Positions 18,366 through 26,857 of a stretch of 64,000 bases of DNA are shown here, piece after piece (within the stretch, counting starts at the first letter, position 1; the number at the start of each line of letters is the position of its first letter). The DNA comes from CALKWS01 sp051020515 (lineage in GTDB: Bacteria > Actinomycetota > Actinomycetes > Actinomycetales > Beutenbergiaceae): the NCBI RefSeq assembly GCF_051020515.1, contig NZ_CP194857.1:930001-994000 (forward strand), read 5' to 3'. Both the position numbers and the translations under genes were made by a program. The notes under the pieces were generated by a model, which saw nothing but the letters and a program-made list of their open reading frames with translations, was not told the origin of the DNA and searched no databases.

Positions 18366-18590
18366 ACGACTGCGGTGGGCACCACCACCACGCCTGCGGT
18401 CGGTACCCCCATCGCCGCGGTCGGCACCACCACCACGCCTGCCGTCCGCCCCCCCATCGCCGCGGTCGGCACCACCCGCACGCCTGCCCTCCGCCCCCCC
18501 ATCGCCGCGGTCGGCACCACCCGCACGCCTGCCGTCCGCCCCGCCGCGGTCGGCGCCACCACCACGACTGCGGTCGGCACCTGCACCCGC
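18366..18590. repeat. 45-bp tandem repeat array between tadA and upp
   Basis: Three nearly identical 45-bp units begin at 18411, 18456 and 18501, each starting ATCGCCGCGGTCGGCACC, with decayed half-units on both sides. The array fills most of the 408 bp between the normal TadA start (18272) and the upp start (18681). Because 45 is divisible by three, the minus strand stays open and would encode a 15-residue Gly/Ala/Asp/Arg unit (GGADRGDGGADGRRA). Whether it is translated as a TadA extension or is a non-coding spacer holding the divergent promoters cannot be told from sequence. Confidence 0.9.
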
Positions 18591-18680
18591 GGTCGGAGCG
18601 GTGCCGGTGTGATCCGAACCTGGTTCCTGAGGGCCCGTTGTCATGGTGGCCAGTGTGCCTGGTCGGTAGGTTGGGGCGTC

Positions 18681-19316
18681 ATGCGCCTGCACGTAGTCGA
18701 GCACCCACTGATCGCCCACAAACTCACCGCCCTGCGGGATGAGCGCACGCCGTCTCCCACGTTCCGCCAACTCACCGAGGAACTGGTGACCCTGCTGGCC
18801 TATGAGGCCACCCGGGAGGTGAGCACCGAGCCGGTGCGGATCTCCACCCCGGTCACCTCCACCATCGGCACCAGGATGGCCGATCCACAGCCGATCGTGG
18901 TGCCCATCCTGCGCGCCGGACTGGGCATGCTGGAGGGGATGACCCGGCTGCTGCCCACCGCGGAGGTCGGGTTCCTGGGCCTGCAGCGCGATGAGGACAC
19001 CCTGGAGGCGATCACCTACGCCAACCGGCTGCCCGATGACCTCACCGGGCGGCAGTGCTTCGTGCTGGATCCGATGCTGGCGACCGGCGGCACCCTGGTG
19101 GCCTCGATCGAGTACCTGTTCGAACGCGGTGCCCGCGACGTGACCGCAATCTGTCTGCTCGCCGCACCCGAAGGGCTCGGCGCGGTGGAGGAGGCTGTGG
19201 GAGACCGCGCGGACGTGACGATCGTGACCGCCGCGGTGGACGAGGGCCTGAACGAGAAGGCCTACATCGTGCCCGGCCTGGGCGACGCCGGCGACCGCCT
19301 CTACGGCGTCGTCTGA
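18681..19316 (+). CDS. upp: Uracil phosphoribosyltransferase
   Basis: Pyrimidine salvage enzyme that makes UMP from uracil and PRPP; 211 residues, the normal length. Hallmarks are the start MRLHVVEHPLIAHKLT, the VPILRAGLGM segment, the PRPP loop DPMLATGGT and the uracil-binding YIVPGLGDAGDRLYG at the C-terminus. The ATG at 18681 gives the canonical N-terminus. Transcribed away from tadA and convergent with metZ 80 bp downstream. Confidence 0.96.
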   Translation: MRLHVVEHPLIAHKLTALRDERTPSPTFRQLTEELVTLLAYEATREVSTEPVRISTPVTSTIGTRMADPQPIVVPILRAGLGMLEGMTRLLPTAEVGFLGLQRDEDTLEAITYANRLPDDLTGRQCFVLDPMLATGGTLVASIEYLFERGARDVTAICLLAAPEGLGAVEEAVGDRADVTIVTAAVDEGLNEKAYIVPGLGDAGDRLYGVV

Positions 19317-19396
19317 CCCGGGAGCCCGCTGACTTCGCGGCATCCACCGTGATCGCGCGCCACCTCGAACCCGAGATCAGGGCATCTGCCGCGACG

Positions 19397-20620
19397 TCAG
19401 CGCAGGGCCTGGTCGAGGTCGGCGCGCAGATCGGGCACGTCCTCCAGGCCCACCGACAGCCGCACGGTGGCAGGGGTGACTCCGATCGCGGCCTGACCGG
19501 CCGCACCCAGTTTGCGATGCGTCGTCGTGGACGGATGGGTGGCCATCGACTTCACATCGCCCAGGTTGTTGGACAGGTCCACGATCCGCAGGGCGTCCAG
19601 GACCGCGAAGGTGCGCTCCTTGACCCGCTCGGCAGCACCGGCGCCATCGGTGGCCACATCGAAGGTGACCACGGTCCCACCGCCGCTCATCTGCTCCTTG
19701 GCCAACACCTGCTGGGGGTGGGAGTCCAGGAGCGGGTACCGCACCGAGGCCACCCCGGGATGCCCCTCCAGCCATGTCGCCAACTCCCACGCCGCGGCGC
19801 TCTGGGCCCGCACCCGCAGGGCGAGCGTCTCCAAGCCCTTCAGGAGCACCCAGGCATTGAACGGGCTGAGGGTGGGCCCGGTGTTGCGAATGAAGTCCTG
19901 CACCGGGCCGCAGATGATCTCGCGCGGGCCCAGCACCGCCCCGCCCATCACCCGGCCCTGCCCGTCGATGTGCTTGGTAGCCGAGTACACGATGAGGTCG
20001 GCGCCGAGTTCCAGCGGCCGCTGCAGCACCGGGGTGGCGAACACGTTGTCCACGATCACCAGCGCACCGGCGCGGTGGGCCAGCCGTGAAACCGCAGCGA
20101 TGTCGACCAGGTCCATCATCGGGTTCGAGGGGGTCTCGAACAGCACCAGGTCAGCCGGGGTGGCCAGGGCCCGCTCCCAGTCCTCGATCCGGTGGGCGTC
20201 GACGTAGTCGGTGCTGACCCCCCACTGGCCCATGATCTGGTCCAGCACCACGAAGGTGGACCCGAACAGCGCCCTGCCGGCCACGATCCGCCCGCCCTGT
20301 TCCACCAGCGGGGCGATCGCGGCGAACAGCGCGGACATCCCGCTGGCGGTGGCGTAGCAGGCCTCCGCTCGCTCCAGCAGGCGCATCCGCTCCTCGAATG
20401 CGGCAACGGTGGGGTTGGAGTAGCGGGAGTAGGTGAAGATGTCGAGTTCACCTGCGAAGGCCGCCTCGGCGTCGGCGGCCCGTTCGTAGGCGTAGCCCTG
20501 GGTGAGGAACATCGGCTCGGCGATCTCGCCGAACTCGGTGCGCTGCTGGCCCCCGCGCACGCCCACGGTGGCCGGTCCCACACCCTCGGGCAGGGAACAT
20601 CGAGGTTGTGGATCGCTCAT
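19397..20620 (-). CDS. metZ: O-succinylhomoserine sulfhydrylase (methionine synthesis)
   Basis: PLP enzyme of the Cys/Met-metabolism family, 407 residues, which makes homocysteine from an activated homoserine and sulfide. PLP-lysine motif YSATKHIDGQGRVMGG, upstream VDNVFATPVLQRP and TASGMSALFAA are all present. The sequence start (VRGGQQRTEFGEIAEPMFLTQGY) is of MetZ rather than cystathionine gamma-synthase type. The ATG at 20620 has GGAGG five bases upstream. The leader carries a SAM riboswitch directly before this ribosome site, so expression should fall when S-adenosylmethionine is plentiful. Distinguishing O-succinyl- from O-acetylhomoserine use is inference. Confidence 0.93.
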   Translation of the reverse strand: MSDPQPRCSLPEGVGPATVGVRGGQQRTEFGEIAEPMFLTQGYAYERAADAEAAFAGELDIFTYSRYSNPTVAAFEERMRLLERAEACYATASGMSALFAAIAPLVEQGGRIVAGRALFGSTFVVLDQIMGQWGVSTDYVDAHRIEDWERALATPADLVLFETPSNPMMDLVDIAAVSRLAHRAGALVIVDNVFATPVLQRPLELGADLIVYSATKHIDGQGRVMGGAVLGPREIICGPVQDFIRNTGPTLSPFNAWVLLKGLETLALRVRAQSAAAWELATWLEGHPGVASVRYPLLDSHPQQVLAKEQMSGGGTVVTFDVATDGAGAAERVKERTFAVLDALRIVDLSNNLGDVKSMATHPSTTTHRKLGAAGQAAIGVTPATVRLSVGLEDVPDLRADLDQALR

Positions 20621-20636
20621 GGCTGCCTCCATCGTT

Positions 20637-20725
20637 CCTGGCGGTAGCACCGTCCGCGTCCGCGGGGGTTGCTGCAGCGTCGTCGAGCCAGATCTCTCGG
20701 CTGCTCTGGATGGTCCTGCGCCAGG
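20637..20725 (-). promoter_or_regulatory. SAM riboswitch (SAM-I clan) in the metZ leader
   Basis: On the minus strand the closing stem CCTGGCG/CGCCAGG is perfect (20719-20725 with 20637-20643). Inside it lie the kink-turn helix GCAGCCGAG...CTCGACGACGCTGC, the conserved GCAACC of the ligand pocket and the GGTGCTA joining segment, in the order found in SAM-I class riboswitches. The 3' strand of the closing stem ends only seven bases before the GGAGG of metZ. That points to control of translation start, as usual in high-GC actinobacteria, rather than to a terminator switch. No T-tract is present. Confidence 0.8.
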
Positions 20726-20929
20726 CTACGTCCCGGCACCGGGCGGGCCGACGTCGATTCCGGTCCGTCCCACACTGCAAGACGTCCGTAGTGGACGACG
20801 ACCGCAGTGCACGACGCCGGCGACGCAGGACGCCGCCAGTGCACGACGCCTGCTGCACGCCAGCCCAGCGGCGCACGTCAACCGGCAGCGCACGCCAGTC
20901 CGCAGCGCACGCCAGCCCGCGGCTGCGCG

Positions 20930-21991
20930 TCAGCGCATCCCGCCGAAGAAGTCCTCGAACGGCATCTCCAGGGGCTCATCGTTGGCGATGATCCCGTACA
21001 GGTGGCGCAGCAGCGGGAACTCCTGCGCACCGATCACCTCGCGCTCGGTGAGCTTCTCGATCGCCGCCCCGATCACCTCGATCGCGGCCACCCCCTCCAA
21101 GGTGACGCCCTTCATGTGCTGGTCGCGCACCTCCGAGAACGGCACCCCCGATCCCACGTAGCGACCGGCCCGCACGTTGCGTCCCCCCATCGAGGTGACG
21201 AACATGTCTCCCACACCGGCAAGGCCGGTGGTGGTCTCCCGGTCTCCGCCGAGTAGTTCGATGAACCGCAGCATCTCCCTGGTGCCCTGGGCGAAGACCG
21301 CGGCTCCGTAGTTGTACCGGCGGTATTGCGCGGCGCCCTTGCCGGCGGCGTCGAGCAGCCCCTCCATGAACCCGGCCGCGAAGGCGTAGACGTTCTTGGT
21401 GGCGGCGCCGACCTCATGCCCGATGAAGTCGGTGGACGTCCACACGTGATAGGAGTCGGTGCGGAACATGCGCGCCAAGGAGTCCAGGGACTCCTGATCG
21501 GTTCCGGTGAGCACTACGGCGGTGTCGTGCTCCACCGCGACCTCCCCGGCGATGGAGGGTCCCACGATCGCCGACCACGTCACCTGTCCGGACAACTCGG
21601 CGCCCACCTGCTCCATCAGCACCTCGGGGAGGATGCGCAGGTTCCCCGCCTCATCGGCGTCCATGCCCTTGGTGATCGAGAGCACCCGCATCCCGGGCCG
21701 CAGCAGAGCGCTCAGTTGCTGTCCGGCCCAGGCCACCCCGAAGGAGTTCACCCCGCTGATGGCCACCTCGGCCCCCTCGAACGCCTCCCGCGCCTGCTCC
21801 AACTGGAAGGTCGTGACCCCCTCCGGTAACGCGATCTCCAGGTGCGGGTGCACTCCGGTGCGCTGGATGGAGTCGATGATCTCGGTGTCCAGGTGGGTGC
21901 CCACCAGGTGGACCCGATGCCCGTTGCGGGTCAGCGGCACGGTCAGGGCGGAGGCCATGATGCCGGCCCCCAGGATCGCGACAGCACTCAT
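20930..21991 (-). CDS. gpsA: NAD(P)-dependent glycerol-3-phosphate dehydrogenase
   Basis: Reduces dihydroxyacetone phosphate to sn-glycerol-3-phosphate for phospholipids; 353 residues. The dinucleotide motif GAGIMASALTVPLTRNGH is at residue 8, followed by SITKGM, VGPSIAGEVA and the catalytic-lysine segment EVGAATKNVYAFAAG, with GLAGVGDMFVTSMGGRN near residue 260. The GxGxxA and N-terminal spacing differ a little from housekeeping GpsA (MASAL instead of WGTALA), so it could be a paralogue. The ATG at 21991 is preceded by GAGGA. Reads towards metZ, 205 bp from the riboswitch. Confidence 0.85.
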   Translation of the reverse strand: MSAVAILGAGIMASALTVPLTRNGHRVHLVGTHLDTEIIDSIQRTGVHPHLEIALPEGVTTFQLEQAREAFEGAEVAISGVNSFGVAWAGQQLSALLRPGMRVLSITKGMDADEAGNLRILPEVLMEQVGAELSGQVTWSAIVGPSIAGEVAVEHDTAVVLTGTDQESLDSLARMFRTDSYHVWTSTDFIGHEVGAATKNVYAFAAGFMEGLLDAAGKGAAQYRRYNYGAAVFAQGTREMLRFIELLGGDRETTTGLAGVGDMFVTSMGGRNVRAGRYVGSGVPFSEVRDQHMKGVTLEGVAAIEVIGAAIEKLTEREVIGAQEFPLLRHLYGIIANDEPLEMPFEDFFGGMR

Positions 21992-22110
21992 GCGTTATGT
22001 CCTCCTCGGGTTTCACTGCGGCACTCGTCGACACCGCGTCCGCGTGCGGGCTCACCTCGACTGGAACCAGCGTACTCACCACCCGCCCGCGGCTCCGGTG
22101 TGAGGATGGG

Positions 22111-23139
22111 ATGGTGAGCACCTCTCCCGATCCCACGCACCCGGCCGACGACGACGGCGCCTCCCGTGATGGGGGCACCTGGGCGCCCGACGTCCTCGGA
22201 GAACCCTGGCGGGCGCGCACGCTCAGCCTGCGTCCCGACAGCCGCGGAACCCCGGTTGCCACCCTGGTGCGCCACCGGGCGGGGCCACCGGAGCGTCGCC
22301 GTCACCCTGAGGCGGCGGTGCTGTATCTGCACGGGTTCGCCGATTACTTCTTCCAGTCCGAGCACGGGGCTGCCTGGGCCGCGCGTGGTTATCACTTCTA
22401 CGCCCTTGACCTGCGGGACCACGGCCGCTCCATCCGAGACGGGCGCCGGCCCGGCTGGTCCAGCGGGATTAAGGTGCACGCCGAGGAGATCACCGCCGCG
22501 GTGCGTATCATCCGCGCCACCGGGGTGCGTCAGGTGGTGCTGGTGGGCCACTCCACCGGCGGTCTGATGGCCGCGCTGTACGCCGACCGCAACCCCGCCC
22601 TGATCGACGCGGTGGTGCTGAACAGTCCGTGGTTCGACCTCAACCGGCCGGCACCGGCGCGCCGCCTCCTGCGGCCGCTGGTGACGATCCTGGGCCGGGT
22701 CGCCCCGGACCTGGTGGTCAGCACCCTGGGTGAGGCCTACGGGCGCAGCGTGCACGCCGAATCCGATGGCGAGTTCGACTACAACCTTGACTGGAAGCCG
22801 CTCGCGGCCTTCCCGGTGCGCGCCGGTTGGCTCGCCTCGGTGGTCCGGGCGCAGCACCGGGTGCGGCGCGGTCTGGACATCACCGCGCCGGTGCTGGTGT
22901 GCACCAGCGGCGCCTCCGGACATCCCACGCGCCCGAGCACCGAAGACCTGGCCGGCACCGATGCGGTGCTGGGGGTGGAGGACATGACACGCTCCGCCCC
23001 GCTCCTGGGCGCGCATGTGCGGGTGCACCAGTTCGAGGGCGGTCGGCACGACCTGGCGTTGTCCGCCGAACCCGTCCGGACCGAGTACACCCAAGCCGTC
23101 CTGGACTGGGCCGGCGATCAACTCCGCCGGCCACGCTGA
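22111..23139 (+). CDS. Alpha/beta hydrolase (serine aminopeptidase S33 / lysophospholipase type)
   Basis: Serine hydrolase of 342 residues. The oxyanion region LYLHGFADYFFQSEHG, the nucleophile elbow GHSTGG and the catalytic histidine in FEGGRHDLALS match the S33 hydrolase/monoglyceride-lipase group; the likely acid is in the LVCTSGASGHP region or just after. Substrate unknown; an acylglycerol or lysophospholipid ester is plausible by family. GAGGA precedes both the ATG at 22111 and the GTG three bases on, so either may start it. The open frame upstream to 21997 is unlikely coding because it would overlap the gpsA start region. Divergent from gpsA. Confidence 0.83.
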   Translation: MVSTSPDPTHPADDDGASRDGGTWAPDVLGEPWRARTLSLRPDSRGTPVATLVRHRAGPPERRRHPEAAVLYLHGFADYFFQSEHGAAWAARGYHFYALDLRDHGRSIRDGRRPGWSSGIKVHAEEITAAVRIIRATGVRQVVLVGHSTGGLMAALYADRNPALIDAVVLNSPWFDLNRPAPARRLLRPLVTILGRVAPDLVVSTLGEAYGRSVHAESDGEFDYNLDWKPLAAFPVRAGWLASVVRAQHRVRRGLDITAPVLVCTSGASGHPTRPSTEDLAGTDAVLGVEDMTRSAPLLGAHVRVHQFEGGRHDLALSAEPVRTEYTQAVLDWAGDQLRRPR

Positions 23140-23206
23140 GCCCGCTCAACTCCGCAACTGCCGGTGCGTGACGGTTGGCGCCCCGTGCGTCGCTAGAGTC
23201 ACCCGC

Positions 23207-24666
23207 ATGGCCCAGCACGCCGATCCCTGCATAGATCGCTCGGCGCCCCACACCCGCGCCACGGTGCTGCTCGGCCTCGACCTGCTGCGCAACACCGGCG
23301 CCCTGCTGCGCCACCATTGGCTGCCGCTGACGCTGATCGCCCTGGCCGCGCACCTGGCCCAGCACTACCTGATGGAGCTGGTCATCCTGATCGCCCGGGC
23401 CGGAGCGGTGCCGGGGCTACTGGCGCTCTCACTGGTGCCATTCATGCCGATGCTGGCGGTGGTGGGCATGTTGCTCGTGCTGCGCCGCCGGTCCGGCCAC
23501 GCCTCTCCGCTGGCGGACCTGATGGCAGCGGTGGCCGCTGTCCTGGTGCCGTTCCTGGTGGTCTACCAGAGCGGCGGCGGCCTGGAGGACGATATGCGCG
23601 CCTACGTCAGCAGGGGCTTCGACGACGATATGGGCCGCACCGAGGATCTCGCCGATCTGGACACCGTCAGCCGTCTCCGGTGGCGGAGTCGGTGACGGTG
23701 CTGCTGGTGGTCTTCACCGCCGTGCTGGTGCGGGTGACGGGGATCCGCCTGGTGCGGAGCCGCACCCTGTGGCGCAGCAACAAGGACCGGCGCCGGATGG
23801 GCCTGCAGGTGGTGGTGGGCTACGCCGAGATCGTCTGGATCGTGCTGGGTGCCTACGTGGTGACCTACGTGGCCTCCGAGTTCCGGGCCTGGTGGAGCGG
23901 GCGCCAGGTAGCACAGTGGTTGCGCGATCTCGGGGGCTGGATCGAGGGCGTCTGGCCGGCATTCGGTCTGGTGGCTCCCGCGGCGCTGGAGTGGACCCAA
24001 CTCGTCCTCGCCGGGGCGGTCACCGCCATCCTGGTGCCGGTGTCGTGGCTGGCGATCGGCGTGATCGTCTACGGGGTGCAGGCCACCGATGTGGTCGGGG
24101 TCCAGGACCTCATCCGGCTGCGCCGGACCAGCGCCGCCTTCGCGAGGGTGGCTGCCCGGGTGGGGATGGCGCCGATCGTGCGGGCCTGGAGACTTCTCGG
24201 GGCCGCGGATGGACGGTTCACCGCCCTGATCGGCGCCGCCGCAATGATCCTTAAGGCCGGATGGACGCCGGTGCTGACGTTCTGCCTGGCCTACGTGAGT
24301 ATCTCTCAACTGCACTACCTGGTGTGGGGTGTGGCCGGACGAGTTGCTCCCACCCTCGACGGTGCCCAGTGGCGCTCGCTGTCCGCACCGATCGCCATGC
24401 TCAACGACACGCTGGTACTGATCCTGTCCACCGCGCTGCTGGCCGCGAGCGCCGATGTGTTGCTGACCAAATTCGGGGCGCCCTCCTGGCTGCGGTTGCC
24501 GCCGCGGTCCCCCGCAGGGGCCACCGACCTGGCTCGGCTTCCGCGGCCCGAACCGGCCGAACTCCTTTCCGGCGGTCCACCGCGGCCGGTGCCACCACCC
24601 CCACCGTCGGAGCCGGCGCGCCCGGAAATCCCACCACCGGACACATCGGCGCCGTCCCCGGGCTAG
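23207..24666 (+). CDS. Multi-pass membrane protein of unknown function (frame break)
   Basis: Not recognised as a named family. About 486 residues after repair, with seven or so hydrophobic segments: one near residue 40, two around 65-120, then several after 160, and a proline-rich cytoplasmic tail of about 60 residues. The frame breaks at about 23670-23675; adding one base joins DLDTVS to SPVAESVTVLLVVFTAVLVR. The stop overlaps the stop of the convergent anchored-protein gene, so the two transcripts meet tail to tail. Could be a scaffold for the three anchored proteins opposite (inference only). Confidence 0.65.
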
Positions 24667-25175
24667 CCCGCTGGTAACTCCAAGTAGTCGGGGTTGAGGT
24701 GGAACTGGCTCTGCACCCGGATGTACCGGGGCTGGGCGTCATCGGGGATCAGGACCATGAACCGCTGCACGTCCCCGACTTCACTCGTGCCGTCCTCGTC
24801 CTGACAGGTCGGCACGGAGGTGTAGCCCTCCACCCCGGTCGGCACGTGCCGGCCGATCTCGTAGAGCCGGCCCCGCGTGTCCTCCACGTATACCCGGCAG
24901 TTGGCCACCTCGCTGTGCTCGATGTGCAGTCGCAGCGCGATGTGCCAGTAGTTGTGCCCGTCCATGGGGCTGACCTGCTCGGACCAGGTCTGCACCGACT
25001 CCAGCAGCGCCACCCCGTCCACGGAGGCCCCCAGCCCGTTGGCCTCGGCGACACCGTCCTCGCCAGGCACCACCGCCACGCGCGGCCGGGAGTCCCAGGC
25101 GGTCCGGAAGTGCGTACTGGTCTGCCATGCGGCAACCAGGGCGACGATCGCCAGCAGAGCGCTCATCACGCCCAC
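24663..25175 (-). CDS. Small membrane-anchored exported protein, third of a trio
   Basis: A 170-residue protein with one N-terminal membrane segment (SALLAIVALVAAW) and a predominantly beta-type outer domain containing two cysteines (NCRVYVED and TCQDEDG). The pattern YWHIALRLHIEH...VEDTRGRLYEIGR resembles DUF4352-like immunoglobulin-fold domains, where a strand pair is followed by a D-G-R/Y turn; this is a weak structural guess. Possible starts are GTG 25175, GTG 25169 and ATG 25166. It follows the second anchored gene after 30 bp and probably shares its mRNA. Confidence 0.6.
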   Translation of the reverse strand: MGVMSALLAIVALVAAWQTSTHFRTAWDSRPRVAVVPGEDGVAEANGLGASVDGVALLESVQTWSEQVSPMDGHNYWHIALRLHIEHSEVANCRVYVEDTRGRLYEIGRHVPTGVEGYTSVPTCQDEDGTSEVGDVQRFMVLIPDDAQPRYIRVQSQFHLNPDYLELPAG

Positions 25176-25205
25176 CGCCGGCGCGCGACCACACCCGGCC
25201 GGCCC

Positions 25206-25769
25206 TCACCGCCGGCCCCCCGGCAGCAGTTCACGGCGCGCCAGCTCCACCGGACCGGCCTCGACGTCACCGGGGTCAAGGTACACCTGAGCCCGGCCGA
25301 ACCGGACCGGGGCGTACAGCCAGCGCGACTCGACGTAGATCTCCAGGGTCATCTCCCCCAGGGCGTCAGCAGGCACCTCGAAGGCGACCTCTCCGCGCTG
25401 CCATAGGTCCGGTTCGGCCGGCCACAACCCGGTGGCCCCTCGCCCGGACACCTCGAACTGGCGGCCCTGGTCATCCACCAGCACCATCGAACTGACGAAG
25501 GCCTCCCGATCGTCGGTGGCATAGGACAGGTCCAGCACCACCCACAGCCCCGAGGTAGCGAGCGTCTCGCCCCCGGAGCCGGCGAGGGTGGCCACCGGGC
25601 GCGCCCCGTGCAGGTGCACCGTGACCGGGTGCACCCGGGAGTCCTGGCCGAACTCCACCGTCGTCGGGATCTGGGCGGTGGCAACGCGGCCCTCCTGCCA
25701 CTCGTTCACGACCATCCCGGCGGCCACCGCCGCGAGCGCCAGCAGAGCGGTGAGCAGCGCGCGTCTCAC
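25206..25769 (-). CDS. Small membrane-anchored exported protein, second of a trio
   Basis: A 187-residue protein with an N-terminal signal anchor (RRALLTALLALAAVAAGMVV). The outer domain shows SGLWVVLDLSYATDD, MVLVDDQGRQFEVSG and a VAFEVPADALGEMTLEIYVESR strand pair, the order seen in DUF4352-like beta sandwiches. The C-terminal VRFGRAQVYLD echoes RVGQVHLS in the first protein of the trio, so the two may be distant paralogues. The GTG at 25769 overlaps the stop of the preceding gene (GTGA), so they are coupled. No known function. Confidence 0.65.
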   Translation of the reverse strand: MRRALLTALLALAAVAAGMVVNEWQEGRVATAQIPTTVEFGQDSRVHPVTVHLHGARPVATLAGSGGETLATSGLWVVLDLSYATDDREAFVSSMVLVDDQGRQFEVSGRGATGLWPAEPDLWQRGEVAFEVPADALGEMTLEIYVESRWLYAPVRFGRAQVYLDPGDVEAGPVELARRELLPGGRR

Positions 25770-26433
25770 CGTTCATCCTCCACCAGCGCCGGGGGCACCG
25801 TGCCGGTGCGACTCAGGTGCACCTGACCGACGCGTTCGCGCTCGTACCAGGTCTCGGACTCCAGCAGGAAACTCCAGGCCGATTCCAGGTCGGTGATCTG
25901 CACCGTGATCTCATCCGGGATCGCCTCGGCATCGGAGACCGCGATCAGGCTCACCACCTGGACCTCCAGCCCGGGCGCGAATCTGGTGGCCAGGCGGCCG
26001 TCGTCGATGCGCAACACCTCACTGTGATCGGGGTTGGCCACATCCTCATCGAGGGTGATCGCGCCCAGGCCCTCGGGGACGGTGGTGACGCGGCGGTCCA
26101 ACGAGACGGCCTGGGTGTGGGTGCCGCGCACGGTGAGCACCAGCCCCAACCACGCATCGGCGCCCTCCGGCAGGTACGGGTGTGTACCTGGTCGGAGACG
26201 AAGTAGGTCTCCAGCGCCAGGTCATAGGGCCCCACCGCAATCGGCTCGCCGGGCGGGAGGGCAGGAAGGTCACGAACCGGGGCGGGGGCGAACCCGCCCA
26301 CCAGGCCGACCACCAGCGGGACCACCACGACCATGCCGATCAGCACACGCCGGGGCCACGTGGCCACCAGCCACCCGATGAGTTGGCGCACCGAGATGTC
26401 CCCATCGATGGCGGCCAGATCCTGACCCGACAC
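25766..26433 (-). CDS. Membrane-anchored exported protein, first of a trio (frame break)
   Basis: About 222 residues after repair. A cytoplasmic stretch of about 30 residues precedes a strong membrane helix (RVLIGMVVVVPLVVGLVGGF), so the topology is inside-out with an exported beta-type domain. The frame is broken near 26180-26184; one added base joins ALETYFVSDQVH to PYLPEGADAWLGLVLTVRGT. The exact start is unclear: the GTG at 26433 is a compromise, and another GTG lies 24 bases upstream. Divergent from lsr2 about 75 bp away. Not recognised as a named family. Confidence 0.55.
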
Positions 26434-26509
26434 ATAGTGCAGGGTAGAGGATCCCACGGTGCGCAGAGCCCTATGATGGGCGCACACACGACCATCTGGG
26501 ACGAGGAAC

Positions 26510-26836
26510 GTGAGCCGAAAAACCGTCGTTGAGTTCATCGACGACCTCGATGGCAGCCATGCCCACGCGACCGTGCGGTTCGGGCTCGAGGACCAGGTCT
26601 ATGAGATCGACCTGTCCGAGAAGAACCTGGCTGCGCTGAGGTCCTTCCTGGACCCCTATATCGCCTCGGCCCGCAAGGTCCGCGACGGCGTCGCCGAGCC
26701 CGACCTGGTGCGCATCGAGACGAAGGTCGACCCGCAGGCGGTGCGCCAGTGGGCGCGCTCGCGCGGGATAGAGATCCCCTCCCGGGCCCGCATCCCGCAG
26801 GACATCATCGACCAGTTCCGGGCCGCCGGGTACTAA
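26510..26836 (+). CDS. lsr2: Lsr2 family nucleoid-associated protein
   Basis: Xenogeneic-silencing histone-like protein, 108 residues. The N-terminal dimerisation domain (VVEFIDDLDGS...VRFGLEDQVYEIDLSEKN) and the C-terminal DNA-binding domain (VRQWARSRGIEIPSRARIP) are both complete. In most Lsr2 proteins the minor-groove hook reads RGR before the IP; here it is RAR, an alanine in place of the glycine that lies in the groove. The GTG at 26510 has GAGG seven bases upstream. Stands alone between two leftward clusters. Confidence 0.92.
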   Translation: MSRKTVVEFIDDLDGSHAHATVRFGLEDQVYEIDLSEKNLAALRSFLDPYIASARKVRDGVAEPDLVRIETKVDPQAVRQWARSRGIEIPSRARIPQDIIDQFRAAGY

Positions 26837-26857
26837 CGCCCCCGCGGCCGGGCTCGC

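Noticed and set aside
18411..18545. CRISPR-like array
   Set aside because: Units are contiguous 45-bp tandem copies with no unique spacers and no cas genes.
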